Positions 16,742 to 25,173 of a stretch of 52,906 bases of DNA are shown here, piece by piece (the stretch's first letter is position 1; each line of letters begins with the position of its first letter). The notes beneath the pieces were generated by a model that worked only from the letters and a program-made list of their open reading frames with translations, did no database searches and was not told where the DNA came from. The stretch comes from Fibrobacter succinogenes (GTDB lineage Bacteria > Fibrobacterota > Fibrobacteria > Fibrobacterales > Fibrobacteraceae). The DNA lies in assembly GCA_902776765.1 (NCBI GenBank), contig CACYRP010000019.1, positions 1 to 52,906 of the forward strand, in the 5' to 3' direction. Both the position numbers and the translations under genes were made by a program.

Positions 16742-19504
16742 ATGGAAATGGAAACTCGTTATAATCCGAAAATTGTAGAAGACCGTTGGCACGCCCAATG
16801 GGAAAAGAATAATGATTTTGCCCCGAGCGGAAAGGGCGAACCGTTCTCCGTCGTCATTCCGCCTCCGAACGTTACGGGCGCTTTGCACCTCGGCCACGCT
16901 CTGAACGACACGCTGCAGGACATTCTCGTCCGCTATCGCCGTAAGACTGGCCGCGACACGCTCTGGATTCCGGGCACGGACCACGCCGGCATTGCCACGC
17001 AGGCTGTCGTCGAAAAGAGACTTTTCCAGGACGAACACAAGACTCGCCACGACATTGGCCGCGACGCCCTCGTGGAACGCATTTGGAAGTGGAAGGACGA
17101 ATACGAAGCCCGCATCACGAAGCAGCTCAAGAGCCTCGGCGTCAGCTGCGACTGGAGCCGTCAGCGCTTCACGCTCGACCCGGTTTGCGCAAAGGCTGTC
17201 CGCCACGCATTCTTCAACCTTTTCAAGAAGGGTCTTATCTACCGCGGCAAGCGTCTCGTGAACTGGGACACCAAGCTCCAGACGGCTGTGGCAGACGATG
17301 AAATTTATTACGAAACTGTGAAGGGTCACTTCTGGACGTTCAAGTATCCGTTGGCCGACGGTTCGGGATTCATCCCGGTTTCGACGACTCGTCCGGAAAC
17401 GATCATGGGCGATACGGCTCTCGCTGTGCACCCGAACGACGAACGCTACAAGCAGTTCATCGGCAAGATGCTCAAGGTTCCGTTCGTGAACCGCGAAATT
17501 CCGGTGATTGCAGACGCGATCCTCGTCGATATGGAATTCGGTACGGGTTCCGTGAAGGTGACTCCGGCTCATGACCCGAACGACTATGCCACGGGTCTCC
17601 GCCACAAGCTCCCGATGATCAACATCATGAACGACGACGGCAGCCTCAACGAAAACGCTGGTCCGTTCCAGGGCATGAAGGGCCAAGCCGCACGCGACGC
17701 TGTGGTGAAGGGTCTCGAAGATCTCGGCCTCCTCATCAAGGTCGAAGATCACGAAATGCAGGTGGGTCACTCCGACCGTTCCAAGACCGTGATTGAACCG
17801 TACTTGAGCGACCAGTGGTTCGTGAAGATGGACGTTCTCGCCGACAATGCGATGAACGCTGTCACGAGCGGCGAAATCAAGATCATTCCGGAACGCTATG
17901 CGAACAAGTACCTCGACTGGCTCAAGGAAAAGCGCGACTGGTGCATCAGCCGTCAGCTCTGGTGGGGCCACCGCATTCCTATTTGGCACGCCGACGAAAC
18001 GACGACCGAAGAAGACTTGAACAAGGCATTCGCAGGCCGTAACGACATTTACTATTACAAGGCACAGAACGGCATCTGGCTCATCTGCTCCGAAGAAGAA
18101 AACTTGAAGGAAGATGCAGTTGCCGGTCACAAGATTGTGCAGGAAGAAGACGTGCTCGACACGTGGTTCTCCAGTGGTCTCTGGCCGCACTCCACGATGG
18201 GCTGGCCGGAACAGACGGACACGCTCAAGAAGTACTATCCGACTTCCGTGCTCGTGACGAGCCGCGACATCATTACGCTCTGGGTCGCCCGTATGGTGCT
18301 CTTCAGCCAAGAGAACATGGGCACGGTTCCGTTCCACACGGTGTACATCCACCCGAAGATTTTGGACGGCAATGGCATGACCATGAGCAAGTCCAAGGGC
18401 AATGGCGTGGACCCGATGGATATCGAAAAGAAGTACGGCACGGACGCTCTCCGCTTCGTGATGGCAAGCCTCTGCACTGACAACCAGGACGTTCGTCTCC
18501 CGGTGAAGAAGGAAAAGCAGGAAGACGGCTCCGTCATCAACACCAGCGAAAAGTTCGAAATTGGTCGTAATTTCTCGAACAAGCTCTGGAACGCTTGCCG
18601 TTTCTTGTTCCCGCACTTGGAACAGGCTGGCGCACTTTCCAAGGACATTCTCCCGATGGACCCGGCACTATTTGCTCTCGAAGACCGCTGGATTCTTTCT
18701 CGCTTGAACTCCACCATCCAGGACGCAACGAAGATGCTGGAAGAGTTCCACTTTGCTGAACTCGCCGGCTTCCTCTACCGCTTTGTCTGGGACGATGTCT
18801 GCTCCAGCTACTTGGAAATCAAGAAAGCCGTGATCAACAGCGAAACGCTCACCGCCGAAAAGAAGAACGCTATGGCAATCCTCAGCCACGTGCTCCGCGG
18901 CGTGATTGACCTGTTGCATCCGGTGATGCCGTTCATCACGGAAGAACTGAACGCAACGCTCTTCCCGGGTTCCGAACGCGTGATCAACAGCGCTTGGCCG
19001 AAGGCTGACACGAGCCTCATCGACGCCAAGATCGAAGCCGCATTCAACCAGGCATTCGCTGTCGTGGAAAGCGTGCGTGGCGTGCGCGGTCGCTACAACG
19101 TAAGCCCGGCAACCAAGCTCAAGGCTGTGGTGAGCGTCGATGATGCAGCAACCGAAGCAAACGTGAAGGACTGCCAGGCCATCATCACCGAACTCGGTGG
19201 ACTTGAATCGTTCTCTGTGGCTGTTAAGGCCGCAAAGCCAAAGTTCAGCGCAAGCTCCGTGGTGCCGGGTGGCGAACTCTACATCCCGCTGGAAGGCATC
19301 CTTGATCCGGCTGCAGAAATTGCACGCCTCGAAAAGGAAATCGAAAAGGCAAAGGCATTCGCCGCTTCTATCGAGAAAAAACTTTCTAACCAAAAGTTCG
19401 TCAACGGTGCTCCGGAAGCTGTCGTGAACGCCGAACGCACCAAGCTCGCCACGCAAAGAGAAATTATCGCCAAGGACGAAGCAGCCCTGAAGGATCTGCG
19501 ATAA
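16742..19504 (+). CDS. valS: Valyl-tRNA synthetase
   Basis: 920 residues, normal for ValRS. This class Ia enzyme charges tRNA-Val with valine. The HIGH-type motif is HLGH at residues 49-52, after PPNVTGA. The editing domain lies in the region 180-330 (STTRPETIMGDTALAVHP, then VTPAHDPNDYATG), where mischarged threonine is removed. The KMSKS loop reads TMSKS at 547-551, a threonine in place of the first lysine. A C-terminal coiled-coil arm is seen at about 850-920 (ARLEKEIEKAKAFAASIEKK). The ATG chosen has no ribosome site, and the second ATG two codons on is possible. A terminator follows at 19699. Confidence 0.97.
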   Translation: MEMETRYNPKIVEDRWHAQWEKNNDFAPSGKGEPFSVVIPPPNVTGALHLGHALNDTLQDILVRYRRKTGRDTLWIPGTDHAGIATQAVVEKRLFQDEHKTRHDIGRDALVERIWKWKDEYEARITKQLKSLGVSCDWSRQRFTLDPVCAKAVRHAFFNLFKKGLIYRGKRLVNWDTKLQTAVADDEIYYETVKGHFWTFKYPLADGSGFIPVSTTRPETIMGDTALAVHPNDERYKQFIGKMLKVPFVNREIPVIADAILVDMEFGTGSVKVTPAHDPNDYATGLRHKLPMINIMNDDGSLNENAGPFQGMKGQAARDAVVKGLEDLGLLIKVEDHEMQVGHSDRSKTVIEPYLSDQWFVKMDVLADNAMNAVTSGEIKIIPERYANKYLDWLKEKRDWCISRQLWWGHRIPIWHADETTTEEDLNKAFAGRNDIYYYKAQNGIWLICSEEENLKEDAVAGHKIVQEEDVLDTWFSSGLWPHSTMGWPEQTDTLKKYYPTSVLVTSRDIITLWVARMVLFSQENMGTVPFHTVYIHPKILDGNGMTMSKSKGNGVDPMDIEKKYGTDALRFVMASLCTDNQDVRLPVKKEKQEDGSVINTSEKFEIGRNFSNKLWNACRFLFPHLEQAGALSKDILPMDPALFALEDRWILSRLNSTIQDATKMLEEFHFAELAGFLYRFVWDDVCSSYLEIKKAVINSETLTAEKKNAMAILSHVLRGVIDLLHPVMPFITEELNATLFPGSERVINSAWPKADTSLIDAKIEAAFNQAFAVVESVRGVRGRYNVSPATKLKAVVSVDDAATEANVKDCQAIITELGGLESFSVAVKAAKPKFSASSVVPGGELYIPLEGILDPAAEIARLEKEIEKAKAFAASIEKKLSNQKFVNGAPEAVVNAERTKLATQREIIAKDEAALKDLR

Positions 19505-19656
19505 TTTCTCAGCAAGACAAATGCGTAGGCCGAGAGTCGCGGGCAAATTCATTTGCACATGACCGAGGCCAGCATTTGGCACTTGAGCGAAGCAAAAGTG
19601 CCCATTATCGCGAAGAGCACAAAGGCTCTCGAAGAGCTGAAGTAAACTTCGCGGTT

Positions 19657-19682
19657 GTCATTCCGGCCACCGAGCCGGAATC
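19657..19682. repeat. GTCATTCCGG-type intergenic hairpin repeat
   Basis: GTCATTCCGGCCACCGAG is followed by CCGGAATC; ATTCCGG pairs with CCGGAAT. A nearly identical copy is at 38900-38925, and a looser relative (GTCATCCTGAGCGG, then CGAAGGATCC) at about 46209. It is a dispersed REP-like element. Confidence 0.6.
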
Positions 19683-19698
19683 CACAAAATTTCAAACA

Positions 19699-19725
19699 GG
19701 TGTTCCATTTGGAGCACCTTTTTTT
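19699..19725 (+). terminator. Rho-independent terminator, probably of valS
   Basis: GGTGTTCC, loop ATTT, GGAGCACC, then seven T. The eight-base stem has one G-U pair. It lies about 195 bases after the valS stop. The rest of 19505-20001 holds the repeat just upstream and AT-rich sequence with nothing else I can support except a promoter at 19987. Confidence 0.75.
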
Positions 19726-19986
19726 CATTCGCAGCCTTGTGCAGCACATCGCAAACACCCCACATACATGATTACTGTATTACAAAAGAGCCTAGCGCAT
19801 GATACAGATAAAGTAATTAAATACAATAGCACGAACTAGAAACCTCCGGGTTTTGGTTCAACATCATGTCTAACGAACTATACATCAGAGACGTTTGCTA
19901 TCCGTAAAGATTGCATTTTATCTTGAAAAACACAAGCTCCGTCAGTGAACAGGGCTTTTCTTATTTTTCTCAAAACATTGATTTAG

Positions 19987-19992
19987 TATATT
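19987..19992 (+). promoter_or_regulatory. Probable -10 box of the 20002 lipoprotein gene
   Basis: TATATT ends ten bases before the ATG; no Shine-Dalgarno site is present, so the mRNA is probably leaderless or nearly so. The -35 region is not recognisable. Confidence 0.45.
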
Positions 19993-20001
19993 GCAATTAA
20001 T

Positions 20002-20583
20002 ATGAGTTCCTTCAAAAGAGTACTATGCCTTCTATTCGTAATTGCGTTGACAGCACCCTTAACAGGCTGCTTCACAATGCTCGCAATCATGCTTAAAGAT
20101 TACGAACAAACAATCACCATAGAAGCCTCCGATGGCGAAAAATACGACTTTTACGTAAACGAAGGCATTGTATGTTCCTATACGGATAAATGCACTTTCA
20201 AACACAATCTGGACCACAGATGCAACTTGATGGTAATCTCTGCAAGGCGCGATTCTACAATCTACGGTTCAAAAGAATACGGCTATGGCGAAGTTCCATT
20301 CCTTATTTCGGTTCTAGACAAAGACGGCGACGAGAAGTACAAAAAATGCCCGGAATCATTATTTGGAGCCGATGTAATCGTACCTATCAACGAATATCTT
20401 AGCGCACGCGATAAAAGGATCCAGAGCCAAAAAAACGCCGCACGATGGGACATTTCGCCATTTGCTTCTAGTTCAAGCAGCAAGACCATTTCTAGCTCAA
20501 GTCGCCAACAAGCAACAAAAAATTCCGATGAAGACTATGTTTCGGCTTATAAGCGGTACAAAACAAATCAATCCGGCTACTAG
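20002..20583 (+). CDS. Small lipoprotein of unknown function
   Basis: 193 residues. A lipoprotein signal is clear: basic MSSFKR, hydrophobic core, and lipobox LTGC with the acylated cysteine at about residue 23. The mature part (EQTITIEASDGEKYDFYVNE and onwards) looks like a small beta-rich domain, resembling proteins of the PEGA or surface-lipoprotein kind, but I do not recognise a family. The C-terminal 50 residues are a serine-rich low-complexity tail (SPFASSSSSKTISSSSRQQ). Four cysteines in the mature part could form disulphides. It appears to be transcribed alone. Confidence 0.75.
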   Translation: MSSFKRVLCLLFVIALTAPLTGCFTMLAIMLKDYEQTITIEASDGEKYDFYVNEGIVCSYTDKCTFKHNLDHRCNLMVISARRDSTIYGSKEYGYGEVPFLISVLDKDGDEKYKKCPESLFGADVIVPINEYLSARDKRIQSQKNAARWDISPFASSSSSKTISSSSRQQATKNSDEDYVSAYKRYKTNQSGY

Positions 20584-20773
20584 CTTACAATGTAAGCTTT
20601 TTAACACAAAAAAGCAACATTCGTATTTTATACGCTCTTTCAGTGTATAATAAAGACCTTTTACAAAATTTTTGTATTATATGAAACAAAGTGTAGTATA
20701 ATAGAGAATCGCACTTTTTATACAAACTAATCATACAAAGTAACAGATTGTAACACATTTGTCCAAGGTTAGT

Positions 20774-20779
20774 TATATT
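20774..20779 (+). promoter_or_regulatory. Probable -10 box of the 20815 lipoprotein gene
   Basis: TATATT lies 35 bases before the ATG, leaving room for the AGGAGG ribosome site at about 20801. TTGTAA at 20749-20754 is a possible -35 box with a long 19-base spacer. The gap 20584-20773 is AT-rich and otherwise empty. Confidence 0.4.
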
Positions 20780-20814
20780 CTTAGCATCAGACAATCAAAC
20801 AGGAGGATACTCTG

Positions 20815-22428
20815 ATGAAAAGAACAACAAAATTCTCTAAGGCTTCGATTTTGGGCGTAGCCGCTGTATCAACGCTCTTCACAGCATGTGATCTCATCAC
20901 CGACTTCATCCCCGCAGATCCCAATCCAGGAGATCCCAAGCCACAGATAAGTTCATCAAGCAATTTCATACCAACACCGGTATTGTCATCCAGCGCTATT
21001 TTGCCGACTTCGTCCAGCGCCATTTTGCCGGTTTCTTCTAACAGCAAACCCTCTGCATTCCAGACCTGGCGCGGAATCGATGGCTCCCAGAAAATTCATA
21101 CGGGCTACGATACAGTAACAGAAACTGCAGGTTACTGGTATTCATACAACGACCAACTTGACGGAGGCAAATCCAACATTGTTTGGCCGGTTCCCAAAGG
21201 CGACGATTATGATTCCGAGTCTCTACAACCCATTGTAGATTACTGCGGTGGCATTTGCGGCACGGCCTCCTTGAATCAAGGAAATTTGATATATCAACCG
21301 TTTGCAGGTGTAGCCTTCGACTTAGGCGGAGAAGACGAATACGGCAACCTCGTCGCGGTCGATGCATCCAACATGGGCGGTGTATGCGTATCGTATGCAG
21401 CAGAAGCCGTAATCTCCATTGAAATGGATCTCGGAAACGATGTCAACAAGCAGATTGACTACGCTATCCCCAGCATTACCCTTCCAAAGAGCCTGGGCGG
21501 AACAACAAGACATATTTCTTGGGCTGACTTCCAGCAACCAGCTTGGTATAAAGGCGGCAAAAAGATTACCGGTGAAGGCGCGGCCAAACAGCTCGTTTCA
21601 TTGCAATTCAAGATTCAAGCGCACTCTGGCGACTACCGCTTCAACATTTCAGAAGTCGGCCAATACGGCTCTTGCACAGGCGTACCGGCACCCATCAGCA
21701 TTATCGGCCCCGTCGATCCAAACCCAATCGACCCGCCAAATCCGATCGACCCGCCAAACCCACAAGACAATAACTTTGAAACGTGGTTTGGATACAACGG
21801 AAGCGCCCAAATCAATACCGGATATGATAACGGAAGCGGCACTTCAGGCCACTGGTTTAGCTATGGAGATGATATCGACGGTGGATATTCCGTAATTGTA
21901 TGGCCTGTTGAATTGAGCGATGAATATAACGTCAATACAATGGACCCTGTAATTCAATACTGCAACGGTCTTTGCGGAAAAGCAGTGCTTGATAGTGGTT
22001 CTCTGATGTACGATCCGTTTGTTGGCGTCGGCTTTAACCTGGCTGGCGAAAACGCTAACGGCAAAGCTGATATCGTAGACGCATCTGCAATGGGCGGCGT
22101 CTGCATCTCATACACATCCAGCGTAGCCCCGACTCTCGAAATGGGCCTTAGCGAAGAAATGGACGCTGCAATCGGCTATGCAAATCCTGCCGTAGCACTC
22201 CCCAAGAGTACCTCGGGCACGACAAAGTTCATTCCGTGGTCTAACTTCAAACAGCCGTCTTGGTACAAAGGCGCAAAGACGATTACTGGTGAAGAGGCCG
22301 CAAAACAGCTTGCCAATATCAAATTCAGAATGCAGAAAGCTCCGGGCGAATACGACTTTAACATTCAGTCCATCGGTCCGTACAACGGCGGAACTTGCCA
22401 GTTAAACGTTTACGCAGGAAACAAATAA
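20815..22428 (+). CDS. Lipoprotein with duplicated beta-sandwich-like domain
   Basis: 537 residues from ATG 20815, preceded by AGGAGG. The signal peptide ends in the lipobox LFTAC (cysteine at about residue 23), followed by a P/S-rich spacer. Two copies of a ~180-residue domain follow, at about 82-285 and 321-530. Paired blocks include FQTWRGIDGSQKIHTGYD with FETWFGYNGSAQINTGYD, ISWADFQQPAWYKGGKKITG with IPWSNFKQPSWYKGAKTITG, and GDYRFNISEVG with GEYDFNIQSIG. A proline-rich linker (PNPIDPPNPIDPPNPQD) joins them. The W-W-F-containing pattern recalls the CIA30/galactose-binding fold used by carbohydrate-binding modules. Surface glycan binding is an inference; I see no catalytic motif. A strong terminator follows. 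Confidence 0.8.
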   Translation: MKRTTKFSKASILGVAAVSTLFTACDLITDFIPADPNPGDPKPQISSSSNFIPTPVLSSSAILPTSSSAILPVSSNSKPSAFQTWRGIDGSQKIHTGYDTVTETAGYWYSYNDQLDGGKSNIVWPVPKGDDYDSESLQPIVDYCGGICGTASLNQGNLIYQPFAGVAFDLGGEDEYGNLVAVDASNMGGVCVSYAAEAVISIEMDLGNDVNKQIDYAIPSITLPKSLGGTTRHISWADFQQPAWYKGGKKITGEGAAKQLVSLQFKIQAHSGDYRFNISEVGQYGSCTGVPAPISIIGPVDPNPIDPPNPIDPPNPQDNNFETWFGYNGSAQINTGYDNGSGTSGHWFSYGDDIDGGYSVIVWPVELSDEYNVNTMDPVIQYCNGLCGKAVLDSGSLMYDPFVGVGFNLAGENANGKADIVDASAMGGVCISYTSSVAPTLEMGLSEEMDAAIGYANPAVALPKSTSGTTKFIPWSNFKQPSWYKGAKTITGEEAAKQLANIKFRMQKAPGEYDFNIQSIGPYNGGTCQLNVYAGNK

Positions 22429-22460
22429 AAACAGACATTCATAGATATCTCCTTATGTAG

Positions 22461-22490
22461 AAAGTCCCGCACCATGTGCGGGACTTTTCT
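22461..22490 (+). terminator. Rho-independent terminator of the duplicated-domain lipoprotein gene
   Basis: AAAGTCCCGCAC, loop CAT, GTGCGGGACTTT, then TCT: a twelve-base perfect stem 33 bases after the stop codon. Confidence 0.9.
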
Positions 22491-22637
22491 CACATATACA
22501 GTTTGAGGAGCTTTCAATAGTACTTGAAGGAATCACTCTCTCACGATCGAGAATGACCGCTCAAGGTGACACTTCATCACAGGCCATAGCTTTAAGCGAA
22601 GCGACCTCAAAGCGCGAAGTGCCGCCCCTCACACTTT

Positions 22638-24116
22638 TTACTTTTCTTCGTCCTTGTCGAAGCAATCGTTACAATGGCACGGGCAATGATAGCAGTCACC
22701 CGTTTCGGCGTAGTCCTTGCCAGTCCAGCAGTAGGTGCAAAGGTCTTCTTCCGGGAGGCCGATAGCCTGAATCAAGTCGTCAATGCGCTGGAACGCAAGC
22801 GACGTGAGGTTCAGCTTCTTGCGGATGTATTCGACCATGTCCTTGTACGGTTGGCCATTCGGATCGGTGTACTTGTCCAAATCGGCGTTTTCGCCTTCCT
22901 TGTCGCGAATGTAACGACGCGTGATGAGGTCGTATTCGTTCTTGGAGCGGGAGAAGTTGATGAACTTGCACGGATAAACGAGCGGCGGGCAAGCAATACG
23001 CATGTGCGTTTCCTTGCAGCCCATCGAATAGAGTTTTGCAGCCTGCTTGCCGAGCTGTGTTCCGCGAACGATGGAATCATCGCAGAATACAAGGCGACGG
23101 TCCTTGATGAGTCCCGGAATCGGGATGAGCTTCATCGAGGCAACGTGTTCGCGCTGGCGCTGGTCTTGCGGCATAAAGGAACGTGCCCAGGTCGGCGTAT
23201 ACTTCACGAACGGGCGTGCAAACTTGATGCCGGCTTCATGAGCATAACCCAAAGCGTGTGACGTGCCGGAGTCCGGAATACCGCAAGCGGCATCGGCTTC
23301 GGTCGGGGTGCGCTTGGCAAGAGCCGAACCGCAACGGTAACGAGTCATTTCCACGTTACGTCCTTCGTAACTCGATGCCGGGTAACCGTAATAAACCCAG
23401 AGGAACGAACAAATAGCCATCTTCTTGCGCGGTTCCACGAGCGTTGTATCGCCATCCGGCGTGAGCTCGACGACTTCACCCGGACCCAAATCACGAACGT
23501 ATTCGTAGCCAAGGTTCGGGAGAGCGCAGCTTTCTTGCAAGGCAATCATGGCGCCATCTTTTTTGCCGAGGATGATTGCCGTACGGCCCCACTTGTCGCG
23601 GCAAGCGTAGAAGCGGCCCTGGCTATCCATGATGAGCACGGAGCAGCTGCCCTTGACTTTGTCCTGAACGTACTTGAGACCATCGATGATGGAATCCTGA
23701 GTAGCAATAAGGGCCGACACCACTTCGGTCGGTCCTACCATTCCACTCGTCGTCGAGAACTGGAGCTGCATGCAATTGTTGCGGAAGAGTTCTTCCTTGA
23801 TTTCTTCGATGTTCGTGATGAGACCAACAGTCACAATCGCGAACGTTCCCAGCTTGGAGGTCATGACGAGCGGCTGCGGGTCCGTGTCAGAAATGACGCC
23901 TAAGCCAACCTTGCCAGAAAAATGTGAAAGATCGTGCTCGAACTTGCTGCGGAACGGAGTGTTCTGGATGTTGTGAATCGAGCGATGGAAAACTCCATCT
24001 GATTTCAAAACAGCCATGCCGCCGCGATGAGTGCCGAGGTGAGAATGGTAGTCGGTTCCGTAAAAAAGGTCACAAACGCAATCTTCTTTGGAAATAACTC
24101 CACAAAAGCCGCCCAT
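22638..24116 (-). CDS. purF: Amidophosphoribosyltransferase
   Basis: 492 residues from ATG 24116, with AGGAG six bases upstream; a twelve-codon-longer form has no ribosome site. The N-terminal glutamine amidotransferase class II domain starts MGGFCGVI. Cys5 would be the nucleophile after removal of four residues. GTHRGGMA and the LGVISDT region are typical of the family. The PRPP-binding loop is RLVFCDDSIVRGTQLGKQ. The enzyme makes phosphoribosylamine from PRPP and glutamine, the first step of purine synthesis. The C-terminus has LCTYCWTG, which fits an iron-sulfur ligand pair as in the Bacillus type, then an unusual tail with five more cysteines (CYHCPCHCNDC). A long leader precedes it. Confidence 0.93.
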   Translation of the reverse strand: MGGFCGVISKEDCVCDLFYGTDYHSHLGTHRGGMAVLKSDGVFHRSIHNIQNTPFRSKFEHDLSHFSGKVGLGVISDTDPQPLVMTSKLGTFAIVTVGLITNIEEIKEELFRNNCMQLQFSTTSGMVGPTEVVSALIATQDSIIDGLKYVQDKVKGSCSVLIMDSQGRFYACRDKWGRTAIILGKKDGAMIALQESCALPNLGYEYVRDLGPGEVVELTPDGDTTLVEPRKKMAICSFLWVYYGYPASSYEGRNVEMTRYRCGSALAKRTPTEADAACGIPDSGTSHALGYAHEAGIKFARPFVKYTPTWARSFMPQDQRQREHVASMKLIPIPGLIKDRRLVFCDDSIVRGTQLGKQAAKLYSMGCKETHMRIACPPLVYPCKFINFSRSKNEYDLITRRYIRDKEGENADLDKYTDPNGQPYKDMVEYIRKKLNLTSLAFQRIDDLIQAIGLPEEDLCTYCWTGKDYAETGDCYHCPCHCNDCFDKDEEK

Positions 24117-24310
24117 ATAAGACTCCTGGATAGAAAAGGATTTTCCACCCATAAAAATAGAAATCTTGAGCCATATGCAAAGACTAAACCTGAAAATTTT
24201 TTATTTCAACCGCCAGGCAAGCCTGCAAACAGCCATATTTTTTGCTTACGCACCCTGTTGGAAAAAAGCCCCATTTTGATTCGAGAACATTTAAGTATAT
24301 ATTGGTATAA
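24117..24310 (-). ncRNA. purF leader, candidate Fibro-purF RNA
   Basis: About 190 non-coding bases precede purF on its strand. They contain a CAGG-CTTG-CCTG hairpin (24214-24225) and several short G/C blocks in an otherwise AT-rich stretch (GGGGC, CAGGGTGCG, GGGTGG). A structured RNA named Fibro-purF is known upstream of purF in Fibrobacter, and this leader is in the right place. I could not match its consensus from memory, so the assignment rests on position and on the long structured leader. A -10-like TATACT lies near 24295 on this strand. Confidence 0.4.
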
Positions 24311-24338
24311 AAGCATACATTTTTAGAAGGGGAAGCAT

Positions 24339-25088
24339 ATGGAAATTAAAGCCGTACGCATGTTCGACCATGGGTTCATGAACCAAGCGTTTGCCTTTGG
24401 CGGTGAAGAAGGCAAAGACAAGTTCGATGAACAAATCATTTACCGCAGCAGCCTGCAAAACTTTCTCATCGACACCGGGAGCGAAGTCATCCTCGTCGAT
24501 ACAGGGTTTGCAAATGGGTACGCCGCCCCCGAGAAAAAACTCGGCGCACCGCTTTACATGGGCGAAAAGCAAAAAGACTACATGGAAGCGTTTGCAGAAC
24601 TTGGCTACAAGCCCGAGCAGGTCACCAAAATTCTCATCACGCACAAGCACCCGGACCATTCCGCGGCCATCCAATACTTCCCGAATGCGAAGGTTTTCAT
24701 CTCGCCCGAAGACGCTGACGCCATGAAACTTGACGCCCCTAACATTGTGCGCTGCACCTACAAGGACGGCGCTTACCACAACTTCCCGAAGGCAGAAAAA
24801 GTCGCCGACGGAGTTTACTTTATCGAAGCTAAGGGCCACACCAAAGGAAACAGCATCGTCATTGCCGAAAGCGAAGGACTTTTCTACCTGATGCACGGCG
24901 ACGTAACCTACTGCGATGCAGCCCTCAAGGCAAACAAGTTAAGTATCGTCTTTGAAGACATCATCGCCGCCCGCGACACACTCGACCGCGTTCGTGAATT
25001 TGTCGCCAACACCCCGACCGTTTACCTTTCGACGCACTGCCCCGAAGGCTACGAAAATCTCGAAATGAAGCGTGTGATGAAACTGTAG
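24339..25088 (+). CDS. Metallo-beta-lactamase-fold hydrolase, lactonase-like
   Basis: 249 residues; the start has a GAAGGGGAAG ribosome region. The zinc motif HxHxDH is complete (H102, H104, D106, H107 in THKHPDHS). The downstream metal ligands are likely the histidine and aspartate in MHGDVTYCD and the histidine in STHCPEGY. VDTGFANG is the first conserved strand. The overall layout (N-terminal FLIDTGSEVILVDTGF, short distance to the HxHxDH) resembles N-acyl homoserine lactonases of the AttM/AiiA group, but many relatives hydrolyse other substrates, so quorum quenching is only a possibility. It is divergent from purF and ends at a good terminator. Confidence 0.85.
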   Translation: MEIKAVRMFDHGFMNQAFAFGGEEGKDKFDEQIIYRSSLQNFLIDTGSEVILVDTGFANGYAAPEKKLGAPLYMGEKQKDYMEAFAELGYKPEQVTKILITHKHPDHSAAIQYFPNAKVFISPEDADAMKLDAPNIVRCTYKDGAYHNFPKAEKVADGVYFIEAKGHTKGNSIVIAESEGLFYLMHGDVTYCDAALKANKLSIVFEDIIAARDTLDRVREFVANTPTVYLSTHCPEGYENLEMKRVMKL

Positions 25089-25136
25089 AAAGTTCCGCAG
25101 TCTCGCCTGCAACAAAGCGCATCAAGACAGATTGTC

Positions 25137-25173
25137 ATGCCCGCCACCACTGATTGCGCGGGCATTTCTTTTT
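25137..25173 (+). terminator. Rho-independent terminator of the MBL-fold gene
   Basis: ATGCCCGC, a 13-base loop, GCGGGCAT, then TTCTTTTT. It lies 49 bases after the stop and reaches the 3' end of the leftward gene at 25172. Confidence 0.75.

Noticed and set aside
16718..18616. Open frame of 632 codons on the strand opposite valS
   Set aside because: It mirrors valS codon structure; the text is rich in H, V, A and R with no family motif, while valS is unmistakable.
19576..19839. Small gene between valS and the lipoprotein
   Set aside because: The frame crosses the dispersed repeat and the valS terminator and has no ribosome site.
22638..24116. Glutamate synthase or asparagine synthetase
   Set aside because: The PRPP loop CDDSIVRGTQ is specific for amidophosphoribosyltransferase.
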